64,000 nucleotides of DNA from Sphingobium terrigena (lineage in GTDB: Bacteria; Pseudomonadota; Alphaproteobacteria; Sphingomonadales; Sphingomonadaceae). Location of the stretch: NCBI RefSeq assembly GCF_003591655.1, contig NZ_QVRA01000002.1:80910-144909 (forward strand), given 5' to 3'. Below are positions 38,508-48,501 of the stretch, piece by piece. The number at the start of each line of letters is the position of its first letter. Within the stretch, counting starts at the first letter, position 1. Below the pieces are notes generated by a model. It did no database searches. It had not been told where the DNA came from and saw only the letters and a list, made by a program, of their open reading frames with translations. Both the position numbers and the translations under genes were made by a program.

Positions 38508-39553
38508 TGTGCGCCTCCATAGCGCGTCAGCATGAGGAAGCCCGACACCAGAAAGACGAAGAAGAGCGAGGTGGGCAGAAAAATCTTCCAGCCCAACCGC
38601 ATCAGCTGGTCATAGCGGTAGCGAGGCACCGTCGCCTTTACCCAGGAAAAGACGAAGAAGAAGAACAGGATCTTGGCGAACAGCCAGAGGATGCCGGGCA
38701 CATAATAGAGCGGCGCCCAGTCGATCGGGGGCAGGTATCCGCCCCAGAACAGGATGGCGTTCAGCGCGCACATCAGGATGACGTTGGCATATTCGCCCAG
38801 CCAGTAGAGCGCGAAGGCCATGGACGAATATTCGGTCTGATAGCCCGCAACCAGCTCGCTTTCCGCTTCGGTGAGATCGAAGGGGGCGCGCGCGGTTTCG
38901 GCCATGGCGCTGATCAGGAACATGATCGCCATCGGGAAGAGCAGCGGGTTGAAGCCGTTGCCGTTCAGAAAGCCATAATAGCCCTTCTGGCTTTCCACGA
39001 TCGCGGTCAGGTTGAAGCTGCCCGCCCACAGCACGACGCAGATCAGGATGAAGCCGATCGAGACTTCATAGCTGATCATCTGCGCACTGGCGCGGATCGC
39101 GGAATAGAAGGGATATTTGGAGTTGGACGCCCAGCCCGCCAGCACGATGCCGTACACGCCCAGCGACGAGATTGCGAGAATGTAGAGCAGCCCGACATTG
39201 ATATCCGCCAGCACCACGCCAACATCGAACGGCACCACCGCCCAGGCCAGCAGCGCCACCGTGAAGGTGATGATCGGCGCGATGATGAACAGCGCCTTGT
39301 TCGCCGCCGACGGGATGATGGTTTCCTGCAGGAACACCTTGGCCCCGTCCGCAAAGGACTGGAGCAGACCGAAGGGGCCAACCACGTTTGGCCCGCGCCG
39401 CAACGCCATCGCCGCCCAGATCTTGCGATCGGCATAGATGATCATCGCGACCGCCAGCATCAGCGGCAGCGCGATCACCAGAATGCCGATGATGGTCGAG
39501 AGGAACCAGGCACCTTCAAACGGCAGGCCCAGATTTTGGAAGAAAGCGGTCAC
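38504..39553 (-). CDS. nuoH: NADH-quinone oxidoreductase subunit H
   Basis: Membrane subunit forming the quinone chamber. 349 aa; motifs [58 protein letters not shown] and [18 protein letters not shown]. Overlaps nuoI by 4 bp; a 148-bp repeat-filled gap lies between it and nuoG. Confidence 0.96.
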   Translation of the reverse strand: MTAFFQNLGLPFEGAWFLSTIIGILVIALPLMLAVAMIIYADRKIWAAMALRRGPNVVGPFGLLQSFADGAKVFLQETIIPSAANKALFIIAPIITFTVALLAWAVVPFDVGVVLADINVGLLYILAISSLGVYGIVLAGWASNSKYPFYSAIRASAQMISYEVSIGFILICVVLWAGSFNLTAIVESQKGYYGFLNGNGFNPLLFPMAIMFLISAMAETARAPFDLTEAESELVAGYQTEYSSMAFALYWLGEYANVILMCALNAILFWGGYLPPIDWAPLYYVPGILWLFAKILFFFFVFSWVKATVPRYRYDQLMRLGWKIFLPTSLFFVFLVSGFLMLTRYGGAQ

Positions 39554-39571
39554 TGCGGCAGCCCCTTAAAG

Positions 39572-39681
39572 CCCTCTCCCTTGAGGGAGAGGGTTGGGTG
39601 AGGGTGTACTGAGGTCGAAGGAACGGACCGACATTGACGTCGAGCCCCCTCACCCCGGCCCTCTCCCCGTCGGGGAGAGGG
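39572..39681. repeat. Palindromic repeat pair (family 3) between nuoG and nuoH
   Basis: Two short hairpins, CCCTCTCCC-TTGA-GGGAGAGGG at 39572-39593 and CCCTCTCCCC-GTC-GGGGAGAGGG at 39659-39681, bracket GGTTGGGTGAGGGTG and CCCCCTCACCCCGG, which also pair with each other. This is a dispersed CTCTCCC-type repeat. Confidence 0.85.
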
Positions 39682-39701
39682 AGTTAGCATAGCTAACGCA
39701 C

Positions 39702-41708
39702 TCATTCCGCCGCCTCCGCAAATTCAACCCCATGGACCAGTTCGGCCGAGCATTGCTGCATCGTCGGGCTGGCGCGGCAGATGGCGTTGGTCAGGTAGAA
39801 ATCCTTGATCGGCGAAGCCAGTTCACCGGTCGCCCCGGTGGACAGAGAAGGAATGGACCAGCCATAATCGGCCAGACCTTCGACGCCCAGCGCAGGCACT
39901 GCCTTGACCATTTCGGCGCGCAGTTGCTCGAAGCTATCGAATGCCAGCGTAGCACCCATCACTTCGGACAGAGCGCGCAGGATCGACCAGTCCTCACGGG
40001 CATCGCCCGGCGCGAACACGGCCTTTTCGCCCCGCTGCACCCGACCTTCCAGATTGACGTAGGTGCCCGCCTTTTCGGCATAGCTGGCCCCCGGCAGGAT
40101 CACGTCCGCGGCATGGGCGCCCTTGTCGCCATGATGGCCGACATAGACTTTGAAGCTTTCGGTGAAAGCAGCATAATCCACCTCGTCCGCGCCCAATGCA
40201 AACAGCAGCTTCGGCTTGACCGCCGCCACCGCCTTGATCCCGCCAGCCGTGGCATAGCCGAGCATCAACCCGCCCATCCGCGCCGCGGCGAAATGCAGGA
40301 CGTTATACCCGTTCCAGCCCTCTTTCACGAGGCCCAGCGTCTCGACCAGCGTCAGCGTATCGCCATGCGCGCCGTCCTTGGCCAGAACGCCACCGCCCAC
40401 GATCATCGCGGGCCGCGCGGCCTTGCCAAACGCCTCGACGACGGCGGCAGGCAGCTTGCCCAGCAGCGCCGCGTCATTGCCCAGCCACTCGACCTTGTAG
40501 GTCAGGTCAAACTCCGGCCCGATACCAAAAACCTTGGCGCCCTTTTTGATCGCCTTGCGTAGCCGCGTGTTCACCAGCGGCGCTTCCCAGCGCAGATTGG
40601 TGCCGACCAGCAGGATGACGTCCGCGGTCTCCAGATCGGCGAGCGGCGTATTGAACACCACCGACGACAGGCTCGACACGTCATAGGCAAGGCCCGTCTG
40701 ACGCCCTTCGAGCATCGTCCCGCCCAGTCTCTCGACCAGCGCCTTGCCAGCGAACATCGTCTCACAATCGAGCAGGTCGCCCGCGATAGCGGCAACGCTG
40801 CCGCTATGCTGCACCGCTGCGATAGCGGCGAAGGCTTCGGCCCAGGTCGCCGGGACCAGCTTGCCGTCCCGCCGCACATAGGGCTTGTCGAGCCGCTTGC
40901 GGACCAGACCGTCGACATTGTGCCGGGTCTTGTCCGACGCCCATTCCTCATTCACGTCATCATTGATGCGCGGCACGGCGCGCAGCACCTGACGGCCCCG
41001 GCTGTCGAGGCGGATGTTGGTGCCAACCGCATCCATCACGTCGATCGCATGGGTCTTTTTCAGCTCCCAGGGCCGCGCTTCGAACGCATAGGGCTTGGCG
41101 GTCAGCGCGCCGACCGGGCACAGGTCGACCACATTGCCGGACAGCTCGCTCTTGGCGGCATGTTCCAGATAGGTGGTGATCTGCATATTTTCGCCGCGAT
41201 AGATGGCACCGATTTCCGGCACGCCCGCGACTTCCTCGGCAAAGCGCACGCAGCGGGTGCACTGGATGCAGCGGGTCATGACCGTCTTGACGATCGGCCC
41301 CATATTCTTCTCGGTCACCGCGCGCTTATTTTCGTCATAGCGCGACGCGCCGCGGCCATAGGCGACCGACTGGTCCTGCAAATCGCATTCGCCGCCCTGG
41401 TCGCAAATCGGGCAATCGAGCGGATGGTTGATGAGGAGGAACTCCATCACCCCTTCGCGCGCCTTCTTGACCATTTCGCTGTCGGTGCGGATCTCCTGAC
41501 CCTCGGCAGCGGGCAGCGCGCACGACGCCTGCGGCTTGGGCGGTCCGGGCTTCACCTCGACCAGGCACATGCGGCAATTGCCCGCGATGGACAGCCGCTC
41601 ATGATAGCAAAAGCGCGGAATTTCCTTCCCCGCCAGTTCGCACGCCTGCAGGACGGTAGCGCCCGCCGGGACGTCCAATTCTACGCCGTCAACTTTGACT
41701 TTAGGCAT
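39702..41708 (-). CDS. nuoG: NADH-quinone oxidoreductase subunit G
   Basis: Largest peripheral-arm subunit, relaying electrons through several FeS clusters. 668 aa from the ATG at 41708 (MPKVKVDGVELDVPAG). N-terminal 2Fe-2S domain (IPRFCYHERLSIAGNCRMCL), 4Fe-4S ligands (HPLDCPICDQGGECDLQDQS, RCIQCTRCVRFAEEVAG, DLCPVGALTAKPYAF), then a molybdopterin-oxidoreductase-like domain. It ends with VEFAEAAE. It starts 2 bp before the nuoF stop codon. Confidence 0.95.
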   Translation of the reverse strand: MPKVKVDGVELDVPAGATVLQACELAGKEIPRFCYHERLSIAGNCRMCLVEVKPGPPKPQASCALPAAEGQEIRTDSEMVKKAREGVMEFLLINHPLDCPICDQGGECDLQDQSVAYGRGASRYDENKRAVTEKNMGPIVKTVMTRCIQCTRCVRFAEEVAGVPEIGAIYRGENMQITTYLEHAAKSELSGNVVDLCPVGALTAKPYAFEARPWELKKTHAIDVMDAVGTNIRLDSRGRQVLRAVPRINDDVNEEWASDKTRHNVDGLVRKRLDKPYVRRDGKLVPATWAEAFAAIAAVQHSGSVAAIAGDLLDCETMFAGKALVERLGGTMLEGRQTGLAYDVSSLSSVVFNTPLADLETADVILLVGTNLRWEAPLVNTRLRKAIKKGAKVFGIGPEFDLTYKVEWLGNDAALLGKLPAAVVEAFGKAARPAMIVGGGVLAKDGAHGDTLTLVETLGLVKEGWNGYNVLHFAAARMGGLMLGYATAGGIKAVAAVKPKLLFALGADEVDYAAFTESFKVYVGHHGDKGAHAADVILPGASYAEKAGTYVNLEGRVQRGEKAVFAPGDAREDWSILRALSEVMGATLAFDSFEQLRAEMVKAVPALGVEGLADYGWSIPSLSTGATGELASPIKDFYLTNAICRASPTMQQCSAELVHGVEFAEAAE

Positions 41709-41710
41709 GA

Positions 41711-43057
41711 TTACTCCGCTGCCTCCATCACCGGCGCGCCGCGCTCGTTGATGCGCCGTTCGATTTCCGGTCGGAAATGCTTGATCAGCCCCTGGATCGG
41801 CCATGCCGCTGCGTCGCCCAGCGCGCAGATGGTGTGGCCTTCGACCTGCTTGGTCACCTGATGCAGCATGTCGATTTCGGACAGGTCAGCATCGCCGGTG
41901 CGTAGCCGTTCCATCACACGCCACATCCATCCGGTGCCTTCACGGCATGGCGTGCATTGGCCGCAGCTTTCATGCTTGTAGAAATAGGACAGCCGCGAAA
42001 TGGCGCGGACGATGTCGGTGGACTTGTCCATGACGATGACGGCGGCGGTGCCAAGGCCGGAGCCAACCGCCTTCAACCCGTCGAAATCCATCGGCGCGTC
42101 CATGATTTCGCGCGCGGGGACCAGAGGCACCGACGATCCGCCGGGGATCACCGCCATCAGATTGTCCCAGCCGCCACGGATACCGCCGCAATGGCGGTCG
42201 ATCAGTTCGCGGAACGGGATCGACATCGATTCCTCGACAACGCAGGGCTTGTTCACATGGCCGCTGATCTGGAACAGCTTGGTGCCGCGATTGCCCTCGC
42301 GCCCGAAGCGGTTGAACCAGGCCGCGCCGCGCCGCAGGATCGTCGGCGAAACCGCGATACTCTCGACATTGTTGACCGTGGTGGGGCAGCCATAGAGGCC
42401 CGCGCCCGCCGGGAAAGGCGGTTTCAGGCGCGGCTGGCCCTTCTTGCCCTCCAGGCTTTCAATCTGCGCGGTTTCCTCGCCGCAGATGTAAGCGCCCGCG
42501 CCGCGATGGACGAACACGTCGAAATCATAGCCCGACCCGCAGGCATTTTTGCCGATGAAGCCCTTGGCATAGGCCTGCTCGACCGCCGCAAACAGTACCT
42601 TGGCTTCGTAAATGAACTCGCCGCGAATATAGATATAGGCAGCACGCGCGCGCATTGCGAAGCCTGCGACCAGCGCGCCCTCGATAAGCTTGTGCGGATC
42701 GTGGCGGATGATCTCGCGATCCTTGCAGGAACCCGGTTCGGATTCGTCGGCGTTGATCACCAGGAAGCTCGGACGGCCATCCTTGCTTTCCTTGGGCATG
42801 AAGCTCCACTTCATGCCGGTCGGGAAGCCCGCACCGCCACGGCCGCGCAGGTTCGACGCCTTCATGATGTCGATGATCGCGTCCTGGCCCAGCGCCAGCA
42901 GCGCCTTGGTATTGTCCCAGTCGCCCCTCAGACAAGCAGCGTCGATCCCCCAGTCCTGAAAACCATGGACATTGGTGAAGATGCGATCCCGGTCCTCCAG
43001 CGGGCCGACGAACGGCGGTGGAGGCGGCGGCGCAACAGGGGCGGTTTCGTCGGCCAT
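41711..43057 (-). CDS. nuoF: NADH-quinone oxidoreductase subunit F
   Basis: NADH- and FMN-binding subunit with cluster N3. 448 aa; FMN/NADH motifs [17 protein letters not shown] and [20 protein letters not shown], and cluster ligands [16 protein letters not shown]. The N-terminus is Pro-rich ([14 protein letters not shown]). Its ATG overlaps the stop of the 49-aa membrane ORF by one base. Confidence 0.96.
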   Translation of the reverse strand: MADETAPVAPPPPPPFVGPLEDRDRIFTNVHGFQDWGIDAACLRGDWDNTKALLALGQDAIIDIMKASNLRGRGGAGFPTGMKWSFMPKESKDGRPSFLVINADESEPGSCKDREIIRHDPHKLIEGALVAGFAMRARAAYIYIRGEFIYEAKVLFAAVEQAYAKGFIGKNACGSGYDFDVFVHRGAGAYICGEETAQIESLEGKKGQPRLKPPFPAGAGLYGCPTTVNNVESIAVSPTILRRGAAWFNRFGREGNRGTKLFQISGHVNKPCVVEESMSIPFRELIDRHCGGIRGGWDNLMAVIPGGSSVPLVPAREIMDAPMDFDGLKAVGSGLGTAAVIVMDKSTDIVRAISRLSYFYKHESCGQCTPCREGTGWMWRVMERLRTGDADLSEIDMLHQVTKQVEGHTICALGDAAAWPIQGLIKHFRPEIERRINERGAPVMEAAE

Positions 43058-43206
43058 CAGCGGCCCTTTCCGATCAGTTTTTCAGCCACGAAATAGACAA
43101 TGACGGCCAGTCCCAGCCCGATGACCAGACCCAGCACCGCCCCGATAATCTTGAGCGCGATCACGAAGATGATCAGCCCCAGGATGATGGCGATCAGGGC
43201 GCTCAT
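43057..43206 (-). CDS. Small membrane protein, 49 aa, inside the nuo operon
   Basis: An open frame starting [19 protein letters not shown] and ending EKLIGKGR, almost entirely one or two hydrophobic helices followed by a basic tail. It ends in TGATG, overlapping the nuoF start by one base, which argues for translation coupled to nuoF. It is not one of the 14 core complex I subunits; an accessory or assembly role is possible. No family recognised. Confidence 0.65.
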   Translation of the reverse strand: MSALIAIILGLIIFVIALKIIGAVLGLVIGLGLAVIVYFVAEKLIGKGR

Positions 43207-43234
43207 GCGGCGGCGCTCCCCATCAACCCACACC

Positions 43235-43385
43235 CGTCATGCTGAACTTGTTTCAGCATCCATCGTGGTTCAGGCGCAGTTTTGGCCGCCGAGGCGGTTC
43301 GCACGCCGAAAACGCGACCCTTCTGTGCCACCCTCAGTGAAGGCGCGCGGGGCGAAATGGATCCTGAAACAAGTTCAGGATGACG
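43235..43385. repeat. Inverted repeat pair (family 2) between nuoF and nuoE
   Basis: CGTCATGCTGAACTTGTTTC at the left and GAAACAAGTTCAGGATGACG at the right form nearly perfect arms 97 bp apart. Each arm is itself a small palindrome around AAACAAGTTCAG. The same family occurs at 57104-57194. Confidence 0.85.
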
Positions 43386-43405
43386 GAGGAAGAGAGAATG
43401 GCGCT

Positions 43406-44074
43406 TCACGCCCACGCCCCCCGATAATCATGATTGCCCTCGACCATCTCTTTCAGCGTCGTCGGGCCACCCTCCGGGCAGCTCGTCTGCCGATCGATCT
43501 GCGGCCCGATCTTGGGCTGGCCACCCGCCGCCAGCGTTTCCAGCACCGCGCTCATGCTGTCATAGGTCAGATCCTCGAAATTATCATCGTTGATCTGCAC
43601 CATCGGCGCATTGGCACAGGCGCCCAGGCATTCGACTTCGGTCAGCGTGAACAGGCCGTCGGGCGTCGTCGCGCCCTTAACCAGACCCTTGTTCTTGCAG
43701 GCCGCGAACACATCGTCGGAGCCGCGCAACATGCAGGGCGTCGTGCCGCACACCTGCACATGATAGCGGCCAACCGGCGCCAGATTATACATGGTGTAGA
43801 AGGTCGCGACCTCATAGACGCGCATATAGGGCATATCGAGCTGATCGCCGATATATTCCATCACCGGCACGGGCAGCCACCCCTGCGTCTGCGTCTCCGC
43901 CCCCACCTGCCGCTGGGCGAGGTCGAGCAGCGGCATGACCGCAGACTGCTGGCGACCGGCGGGATAGCGGGCGATGATGGTTTTCACCTGTTCGGCATTT
44001 TCCGCCGTCCACGCGAAATTGCCCCAGCGCGCGCGGGTTTCGGCTTCATCGGGGATATGGGGTGCGTCAGCCAT
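43406..44074 (-). CDS. nuoE: NADH-quinone oxidoreductase subunit E
   Basis: Peripheral subunit with a thioredoxin-fold 2Fe-2S cluster (N1a). 222 aa; cluster ligands in CGTTPCMLRGSDDVFAAC and VECLGACANAPMVQINDDNF, with the N-terminal helical part VMEYIGDQLDMPYMRVYEVA. Its start lies inside the 3' end of the 96-aa membrane gene (8-bp overlap). Confidence 0.95.
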   Translation of the reverse strand: MADAPHIPDEAETRARWGNFAWTAENAEQVKTIIARYPAGRQQSAVMPLLDLAQRQVGAETQTQGWLPVPVMEYIGDQLDMPYMRVYEVATFYTMYNLAPVGRYHVQVCGTTPCMLRGSDDVFAACKNKGLVKGATTPDGLFTLTEVECLGACANAPMVQINDDNFEDLTYDSMSAVLETLAAGGQPKIGPQIDRQTSCPEGGPTTLKEMVEGNHDYRGAWA

Positions 44075-44357
44075 TCAGAACTTCCAACCGCTTACGATAC
44101 AGCGCCGACTGGCCACCGATCACCTGAGCCTTACGAATAGTGCGACGAGCCAAACCCGCCGCCAACAATACAATTCCTACTGCCAACCAAGCATACGCCC
44201 GGACATCCGTAGCAACGGCATCAAACCTCAGCATGAATGCCAAGGCATTGGGCAGAATCCAGAAAACGCCCCAGACGATTAGCGCCCACTCAACCAACGG
44301 GTTAATGGGACGATTCTGGTATCGCCAATAGGCGTATTTCCAGAACGCCTTCCTCAC
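44067..44357 (-). CDS. Small membrane protein, 96 aa, between nuoD and nuoE
   Basis: GTG start at 44357 overlapping the nuoD stop (GTGA) and an 8-bp overlap with nuoE. Two membrane segments ([21 protein letters not shown] and [17 protein letters not shown]), then a basic tail with [20 protein letters not shown]. The codon use looks less GC-rich than the surrounding nuo genes, hinting at a later insertion. Not a known core complex I subunit; no family recognised. Confidence 0.75.
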   Translation of the reverse strand: MRKAFWKYAYWRYQNRPINPLVEWALIVWGVFWILPNALAFMLRFDAVATDVRAYAWLAVGIVLLAAGLARRTIRKAQVIGGQSALYRKRLEVLNG

Positions 44358-45589
44358 CGGTCACACTCCCCAAACACGATGTCCATCGAGCCAAGCACCG
44401 CCGTGACGTCGGCCAGCATATGGCCCTTCATCATGAAGTCCATCGCCTGCAAATGGCTGAACGCGGTCGGACGGATCTTGCAACGGTAGGGTTTGTTGCT
44501 GCCGTCCGCGACCAGATAGACGCCGAATTCGCCCTTGGGGCTTTCGGTCGCGACATAGACTTCGCCGGCGGGCACATGAAAGCCCTCGGTATAGAGCTTG
44601 AAGTGGTGGATCAGCGCTTCCATCGAGCGCTTCATTTCGCCGCGCTTGGGCGGCACCACCTTGCGGTCAAAGCTGGCGATTGGCCCTTCGGGCATGTCGT
44701 TCAGGCACTGTTTCATGATCCGCACCGACTGACGGACCTCCTCCACGCGCACCATGAAGCGATCATAGCAGTCATATTGGGTGCCGACCGGCACGTCGAA
44801 ATCGACCCGGTCATAGACGTCGTAGGGCTGCGCCTTGCGAATGTCCCACGCAATGCCGGAGCCGCGCAGCATCGGGCCGGAAAAACCCCATTTCAGCGCA
44901 TCTTCCTTGGACACGATCGCGATATCGACATTGCGCTGCTTGAAGATACGGTTGTCTGCGACAAGGCTGATCGCATCCTCGAACAGGCGCGGCAAACGAC
45001 CATCGAGCCAGTCGGCAATGTCGGTGAGCAGCTTGAGCGGCACATCCTGATGCACGCCGCCAGGCCGGAAATAGGCGCTGTGCATCCGCGCACCCGACGC
45101 GCGCTCGAAGAAATTGAGGCAATCCTCGCGAATCTCGAACAGCCACAGGTTGGGCGTCATCGCGCCCACGTCCATGACGTGGCTGCCAAGGTTGAGCATA
45201 TGATTGCAGATGCGGGTCAGTTCCGCGAAGAATACGCGCAGATATTGCGCGCGCAGCGGCACTTCCAGGTTCAGCAGCTTCTCGATCGCCAGCACATAGC
45301 TATGCTCCATGCCGAGCGGCGAGCAATAATCGAGTCGGTCGAAATAGGGCAAAGCCTGCAAATAGGTCTTATATTCGATCAGCTTCTCTGTGCCGCGATG
45401 CAGCAGCCCGACATGCGGGTCGCAGCGTTCGACAATCTCGCCCTCCAGTTCCATGACGAGGCGCAACACGCCGTGCGCCGCGGGATGCTGCGGGCCGAAA
45501 TTGATCGTGTAATTCTGGATTTCCGTGTCGCCATAGGTCGGATCGGCGGCGTCGGTGTGGTGGTCCAGCTTTTCGAGATAATCAGCCAT
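44354..45589 (-). CDS. nuoD: NADH-quinone oxidoreductase subunit D
   Basis: Subunit near the quinone site. 411 aa from the ATG at 45589, with GGAGG upstream; the longer frame reads into a repeat. Motifs: [76 protein letters not shown] and the C-terminal MVDIVFGE-type end ([11 protein letters not shown]). Confidence 0.96.
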   Translation of the reverse strand: MADYLEKLDHHTDAADPTYGDTEIQNYTINFGPQHPAAHGVLRLVMELEGEIVERCDPHVGLLHRGTEKLIEYKTYLQALPYFDRLDYCSPLGMEHSYVLAIEKLLNLEVPLRAQYLRVFFAELTRICNHMLNLGSHVMDVGAMTPNLWLFEIREDCLNFFERASGARMHSAYFRPGGVHQDVPLKLLTDIADWLDGRLPRLFEDAISLVADNRIFKQRNVDIAIVSKEDALKWGFSGPMLRGSGIAWDIRKAQPYDVYDRVDFDVPVGTQYDCYDRFMVRVEEVRQSVRIMKQCLNDMPEGPIASFDRKVVPPKRGEMKRSMEALIHHFKLYTEGFHVPAGEVYVATESPKGEFGVYLVADGSNKPYRCKIRPTAFSHLQAMDFMMKGHMLADVTAVLGSMDIVFGECDR

Positions 45590-45605
45590 GATCCGCCTCC
45601 ATAAT

Positions 45606-45701
45606 CCGTTCAGGCTGAGCGAAGTCGAAGCCCTCGCCTGAACGAAGTGAAGGGGCTTCGACAAGCTCAGCCGACCCCTTCGACAAGCTCAGGGCGAACG
45701 G
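45606..45701. repeat. Palindromic REP-like repeat (family 1) between nuoC and nuoD
   Basis: CCGTTCAGGCTGAGCGAAGT at the left, two tandem copies of the TTCGACAAGCTCAG half, and GGGCGAACGG at the right. Same family as 634-732. Confidence 0.85.
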
Positions 45702-45715
45702 AGGTTGGTTGACAC

Positions 45716-46519
45716 TCATGCCTTGTCCTCCGGCTTGGCGGCGCCCTTGCCTTCATCCGTCGCGGACGCAGGCTTGGCGGGCGCGTCGGCCGACTTGACC
45801 TGCGACGCCTTGTTCGCCGCTTCGCCAGCGCCGGTGTCTGCCTTCTTCTCGGTCGTCTTGGGCGTGAAGGCAGCCGGGGCAGCGGGCGTCGGCGCGCCGG
45901 GCGCTTCGCCCTTCGCCTTCTCGTCACCCGGCAAAATATATTCCGCGCCTTCCCATGGCGACATGAAGTCGAAGCTGCGAAAGTCCTGCGCCAGCTTCAC
46001 CGGCTCATAGACGACGCGCTTATCCTCTTCGGAATAGCGCAGCTCGACATAGCCGGTTAGCGGGAAGTCCTTGCGCTGCGGATGTCCCTTGAAGCCGTAA
46101 TCGGTCAGGATGCGGCGCAGGTCGGTATTGCCCTCAAACACCACGCCATACATGTCGAACACTTCGCGCTCCAGCCAGCCCGCAACGGGCCAGATGTGCG
46201 TGACGGTCGGCACCGGCAAATCCTCATCGGTCGACACCTTCACGCGGATGCGATGGTTCCGGGTCACGCTGAGCAGATGATAGGCGACCTCGAACCGTTC
46301 GGGACGGTCGGGATAATCGACGCCTGCAATCTCCATCAACTGCTGATACTGCGCACGATCACGCAGCAGCGTCATCGCCTGCGGCAGCGCGTCGCGCAGC
46401 ACGGTGAAGCTCAGCTCATCGGCATGATCGACCGTCTCGACCAGCATCGAACCGAGGATCGCCTCGATTTCCTGCGTGATCCCCTCGATGGTCGCGATTT
46501 TCGGTGCGGAATGGCCCAT
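45716..46519 (-). CDS. nuoC: NADH-quinone oxidoreductase subunit C
   Basis: 30-kDa peripheral subunit. 267 aa from the ATG at 46519, one base after the nuoB stop (a TTG at 46531 is less likely). Core motifs: [40 protein letters not shown] and [20 protein letters not shown]. After the core it has a low-complexity Ala/Pro/Lys tail of about 70 residues ([20 protein letters not shown]), common only in some sphingomonads. Confidence 0.95.
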   Translation of the reverse strand: MGHSAPKIATIEGITQEIEAILGSMLVETVDHADELSFTVLRDALPQAMTLLRDRAQYQQLMEIAGVDYPDRPERFEVAYHLLSVTRNHRIRVKVSTDEDLPVPTVTHIWPVAGWLEREVFDMYGVVFEGNTDLRRILTDYGFKGHPQRKDFPLTGYVELRYSEEDKRVVYEPVKLAQDFRSFDFMSPWEGAEYILPGDEKAKGEAPGAPTPAAPAAFTPKTTEKKADTGAGEAANKASQVKSADAPAKPASATDEGKGAAKPEDKA

Positions 46520-46520
46520 C

Positions 46521-47075
46521 TTAACGCTCAATCGTCCCGATCCGGCGGATCTTCCGCTGCAACTGCATCACGCCATAGAGCAAGGCTTCGGCAGTCGGCG
46601 GGCAACCCGGCACATAGATGTCGACCGGCACGATCCGGTCACAACCGCGCACTACCGAATAGCTGTAGTGATAATAGCCACCGCCATTGGCGCAGCTGCC
46701 CATGGAAATCACATATTTCGGTTCCGACATCTGGTCGTAAACCTTGCGCAACGCGGGAGCCATCTTGTTGCACAGCGTGCCCGCGACGATCATCACATCG
46801 CTCTGGCGCGGGGATGCGCGCGGGGCAGCGCCGAAACGCTCCATGTCGTAACGCGGCATGTTGACGTGGATCATCTCGACCGCGCAGCAGGCCAGACCGA
46901 ACGTCATCCACCACAGCGAACCGGTGCGCGCCCAGGTGAACAGATCCTCGGTCGATGTGACCAGGAAACCCTTGTCATTCACTTCGCTGTTGAGCGAGTT
47001 GAAAAAGTCCTGATCGGGCTGCGTCCCAACGGGCGGCATCGTGCCGGGCACCGGGCTAGTGAGTTCTACTCCCAA
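46521..47075 (-). CDS. nuoB: NADH-quinone oxidoreductase subunit B
   Basis: Subunit with the terminal 4Fe-4S cluster N2. 184 aa from a TTG at 47075 ([11 protein letters not shown]), which has AGAAGGGAG seven bases upstream and overlaps nuoA by 10 bp. A GTG at 47096 would add seven residues. Motifs: [20 protein letters not shown] (tandem Cys), [31 protein letters not shown] and [17 protein letters not shown]. Confidence 0.95.
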   Translation of the reverse strand: MGVELTSPVPGTMPPVGTQPDQDFFNSLNSEVNDKGFLVTSTEDLFTWARTGSLWWMTFGLACCAVEMIHVNMPRYDMERFGAAPRASPRQSDVMIVAGTLCNKMAPALRKVYDQMSEPKYVISMGSCANGGGYYHYSYSVVRGCDRIVPVDIYVPGCPPTAEALLYGVMQLQRKIRRIGTIER

Positions 47076-47440
47076 TCGAGTGCTCCCTTCTTCCACGCAT
47101 AGACGAGACCGAGCACCAGCTCCGCTATGAAAATCATCATCGTCGTCCAGCCGGCCCAGCCGATCTGGTCGAGGCTCACCGCCCAGGGAAACAGGAACGC
47201 CGCTTCAAGATCGAAGATGATGAAGAGGATCGCCACCAGATAGAAGCGGACGTCGAACTGGCTGCGCGGTTCTTCAAATGCGGGAAAGCCGCATTCATAT
47301 TCGCTGAGCTTGTCCGGGTCCGGCTTGTGCGCGCCGGTCAGGCGGCCCACCAGCATCGGCAGAAAGACGAACGCGCTGGAGAGCAGCAAAGCGACCCCAA
47401 GAAAGATCAGGATCGGCAGATATTGGGCAAGATCGACCAA
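47066..47440 (-). CDS. nuoA: NADH-quinone oxidoreductase subunit A
   Basis: Three-helix membrane subunit, first gene of the nuo operon. 124 aa; motifs [40 protein letters not shown] and the C-terminal helix. The promoter should lie in the short space between it and the suhB terminator, which also contains a dyad at 47475-47511. Confidence 0.96.
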   Translation of the reverse strand: MVDLAQYLPILIFLGVALLLSSAFVFLPMLVGRLTGAHKPDPDKLSEYECGFPAFEEPRSQFDVRFYLVAILFIIFDLEAAFLFPWAVSLDQIGWAGWTTMMIFIAELVLGLVYAWKKGALDWE

Positions 47441-47474
47441 CGTTATCCCCTGGGCGAAAAGGTTGTGGGGGCGC

Positions 47475-47511
47475 TTTAGGCCTGCTGCATATGCGAAGCA
47501 AGGGGCCTAAA
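47475..47511 (-). promoter_or_regulatory. Dyad in the nuo operon leader
   Basis: TTTAGGCC and GGCCTAAA, 8-bp arms 21 bases apart, 35 bp upstream of nuoA. It could be a regulator site or an RNA hairpin; no family assigned. Confidence 0.4.
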
Positions 47512-47528
47512 GGCTGAGAATGAATCGC

Positions 47529-47559
47529 AAAAAGGCCAAGCCCCTGAAGCGCTTGGCCT
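47529..47559 (-). terminator. Rho-independent terminator of suhB
   Basis: Minus strand AGGCCAAGC and GCTTGGCCT (9-bp stem, 9-nt loop) followed by TTTTGCG, 10 bp after the suhB stop and before the nuo operon. Confidence 0.8.
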
Positions 47560-47568
47560 AGATGGACC

Positions 47569-48381
47569 TTAGCGCAGGGCGTTCGCGACCAGCTTGTGCA
47601 ATTTGCTGTGGATCGCGTCATTGCCCGCGATGATTTCCTTGCGCTCGATCGCCTGATCGCCGCCGCGGAAATCCGACACGAAACCGCCCGCTTCGCGCAC
47701 CAGCAACATGCCGGCGGCCACGTCCCAGGGCTGGAGGCCGCTTTCCCAGAAACCGTCATAGCGGCCCGACGCCACATGGGCGAGATCAAGCGAAGCCGCG
47801 CCGAAACGGCGAATCCCCGCGACCGACGGCGCGACCGCGCCGAAAATGCGGGTCCATTGCGCAAAATCACCATGGCCCATGAAGGGAATGCCGGTCGCGA
47901 TCAGGCATTCGCCCATGTCACGCCGCGCCGACACGCGCAGCCGCTGGTCATGCCGCCACGCGCCGCGGCTCTTTTCGGCCCAATAGCTTTCGTCGGAAAA
48001 GGGCTGATAAACCAGGCCCGTCGTGATCTCGCGCTTGCCACCATAAAGCGGCTCTTCGACCGCGATCGAGATGGCGAAATGCGGGATGCCGTGCAGGAAG
48101 TTGGTGGTGCCATCGAGCGGATCGATGATCCAGCGCGGCTTGGTCGGATCGCCCTCGATCACCCCGCCCTCTTCCAGCAGGAAACCCCAGTCGGGCCGCG
48201 CCTTCTGCAATTCCTCCACCAGCGTCTTTTCCGACTGCTTGTCGGCCTTGGACACGAAATCGGCCGGTCCCTTGCGCGACACCTGAAGATGCTCGACCTC
48301 GCCAAAGTCGCGGCGCAGCTTGGAGCCGGCCTTGCGCGCGGCGCGTTCCATGACGGTGAGAAGGCCTGAGTGGGATGCCAT
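47569..48381 (-). CDS. suhB: Inositol-1-monophosphatase family protein
   Basis: Mg-dependent phosphatase of inositol monophosphate and related sugar phosphates; SuhB proteins also act in rRNA transcription antitermination. 270 aa. Metal-site motifs: WGFLLEEGG, PRWIIDPLDGTTNFLHGIPH and the second signature LQPWDVAAGMLLVREAGGFV. Downstream of efp, separated by a repeat. Confidence 0.93.
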   Translation of the reverse strand: MASHSGLLTVMERAARKAGSKLRRDFGEVEHLQVSRKGPADFVSKADKQSEKTLVEELQKARPDWGFLLEEGGVIEGDPTKPRWIIDPLDGTTNFLHGIPHFAISIAVEEPLYGGKREITTGLVYQPFSDESYWAEKSRGAWRHDQRLRVSARRDMGECLIATGIPFMGHGDFAQWTRIFGAVAPSVAGIRRFGAASLDLAHVASGRYDGFWESGLQPWDVAAGMLLVREAGGFVSDFRGGDQAIERKEIIAGNDAIHSKLHKLVANALR

Positions 48382-48393
48382 ATTACTGTCTTT

Positions 48394-48488
48394 CTCCCCT
48401 CTCGCTGGCGGGAGGGGTCGGGGGAGGGCATGTTATGGAGAGGGCGAGACACGCCCTCCCCTAACCCCTCACGCACGCGGGAGGGGGA
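48394..48488. repeat. Palindromic repeat (family 3 variant) between efp and suhB
   Basis: CTCCCCTCTCGCTGGCGGGAG and CGCCCTCCCCTAACCCCTC arms around ATGTTATGGAGAGGGCG; CTCCC-type dispersed repeat like those at 39572-39681 and 63069-63128. Confidence 0.75.
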
Positions 48489-48501
48489 CTTTGAGGTCGC
48501 G

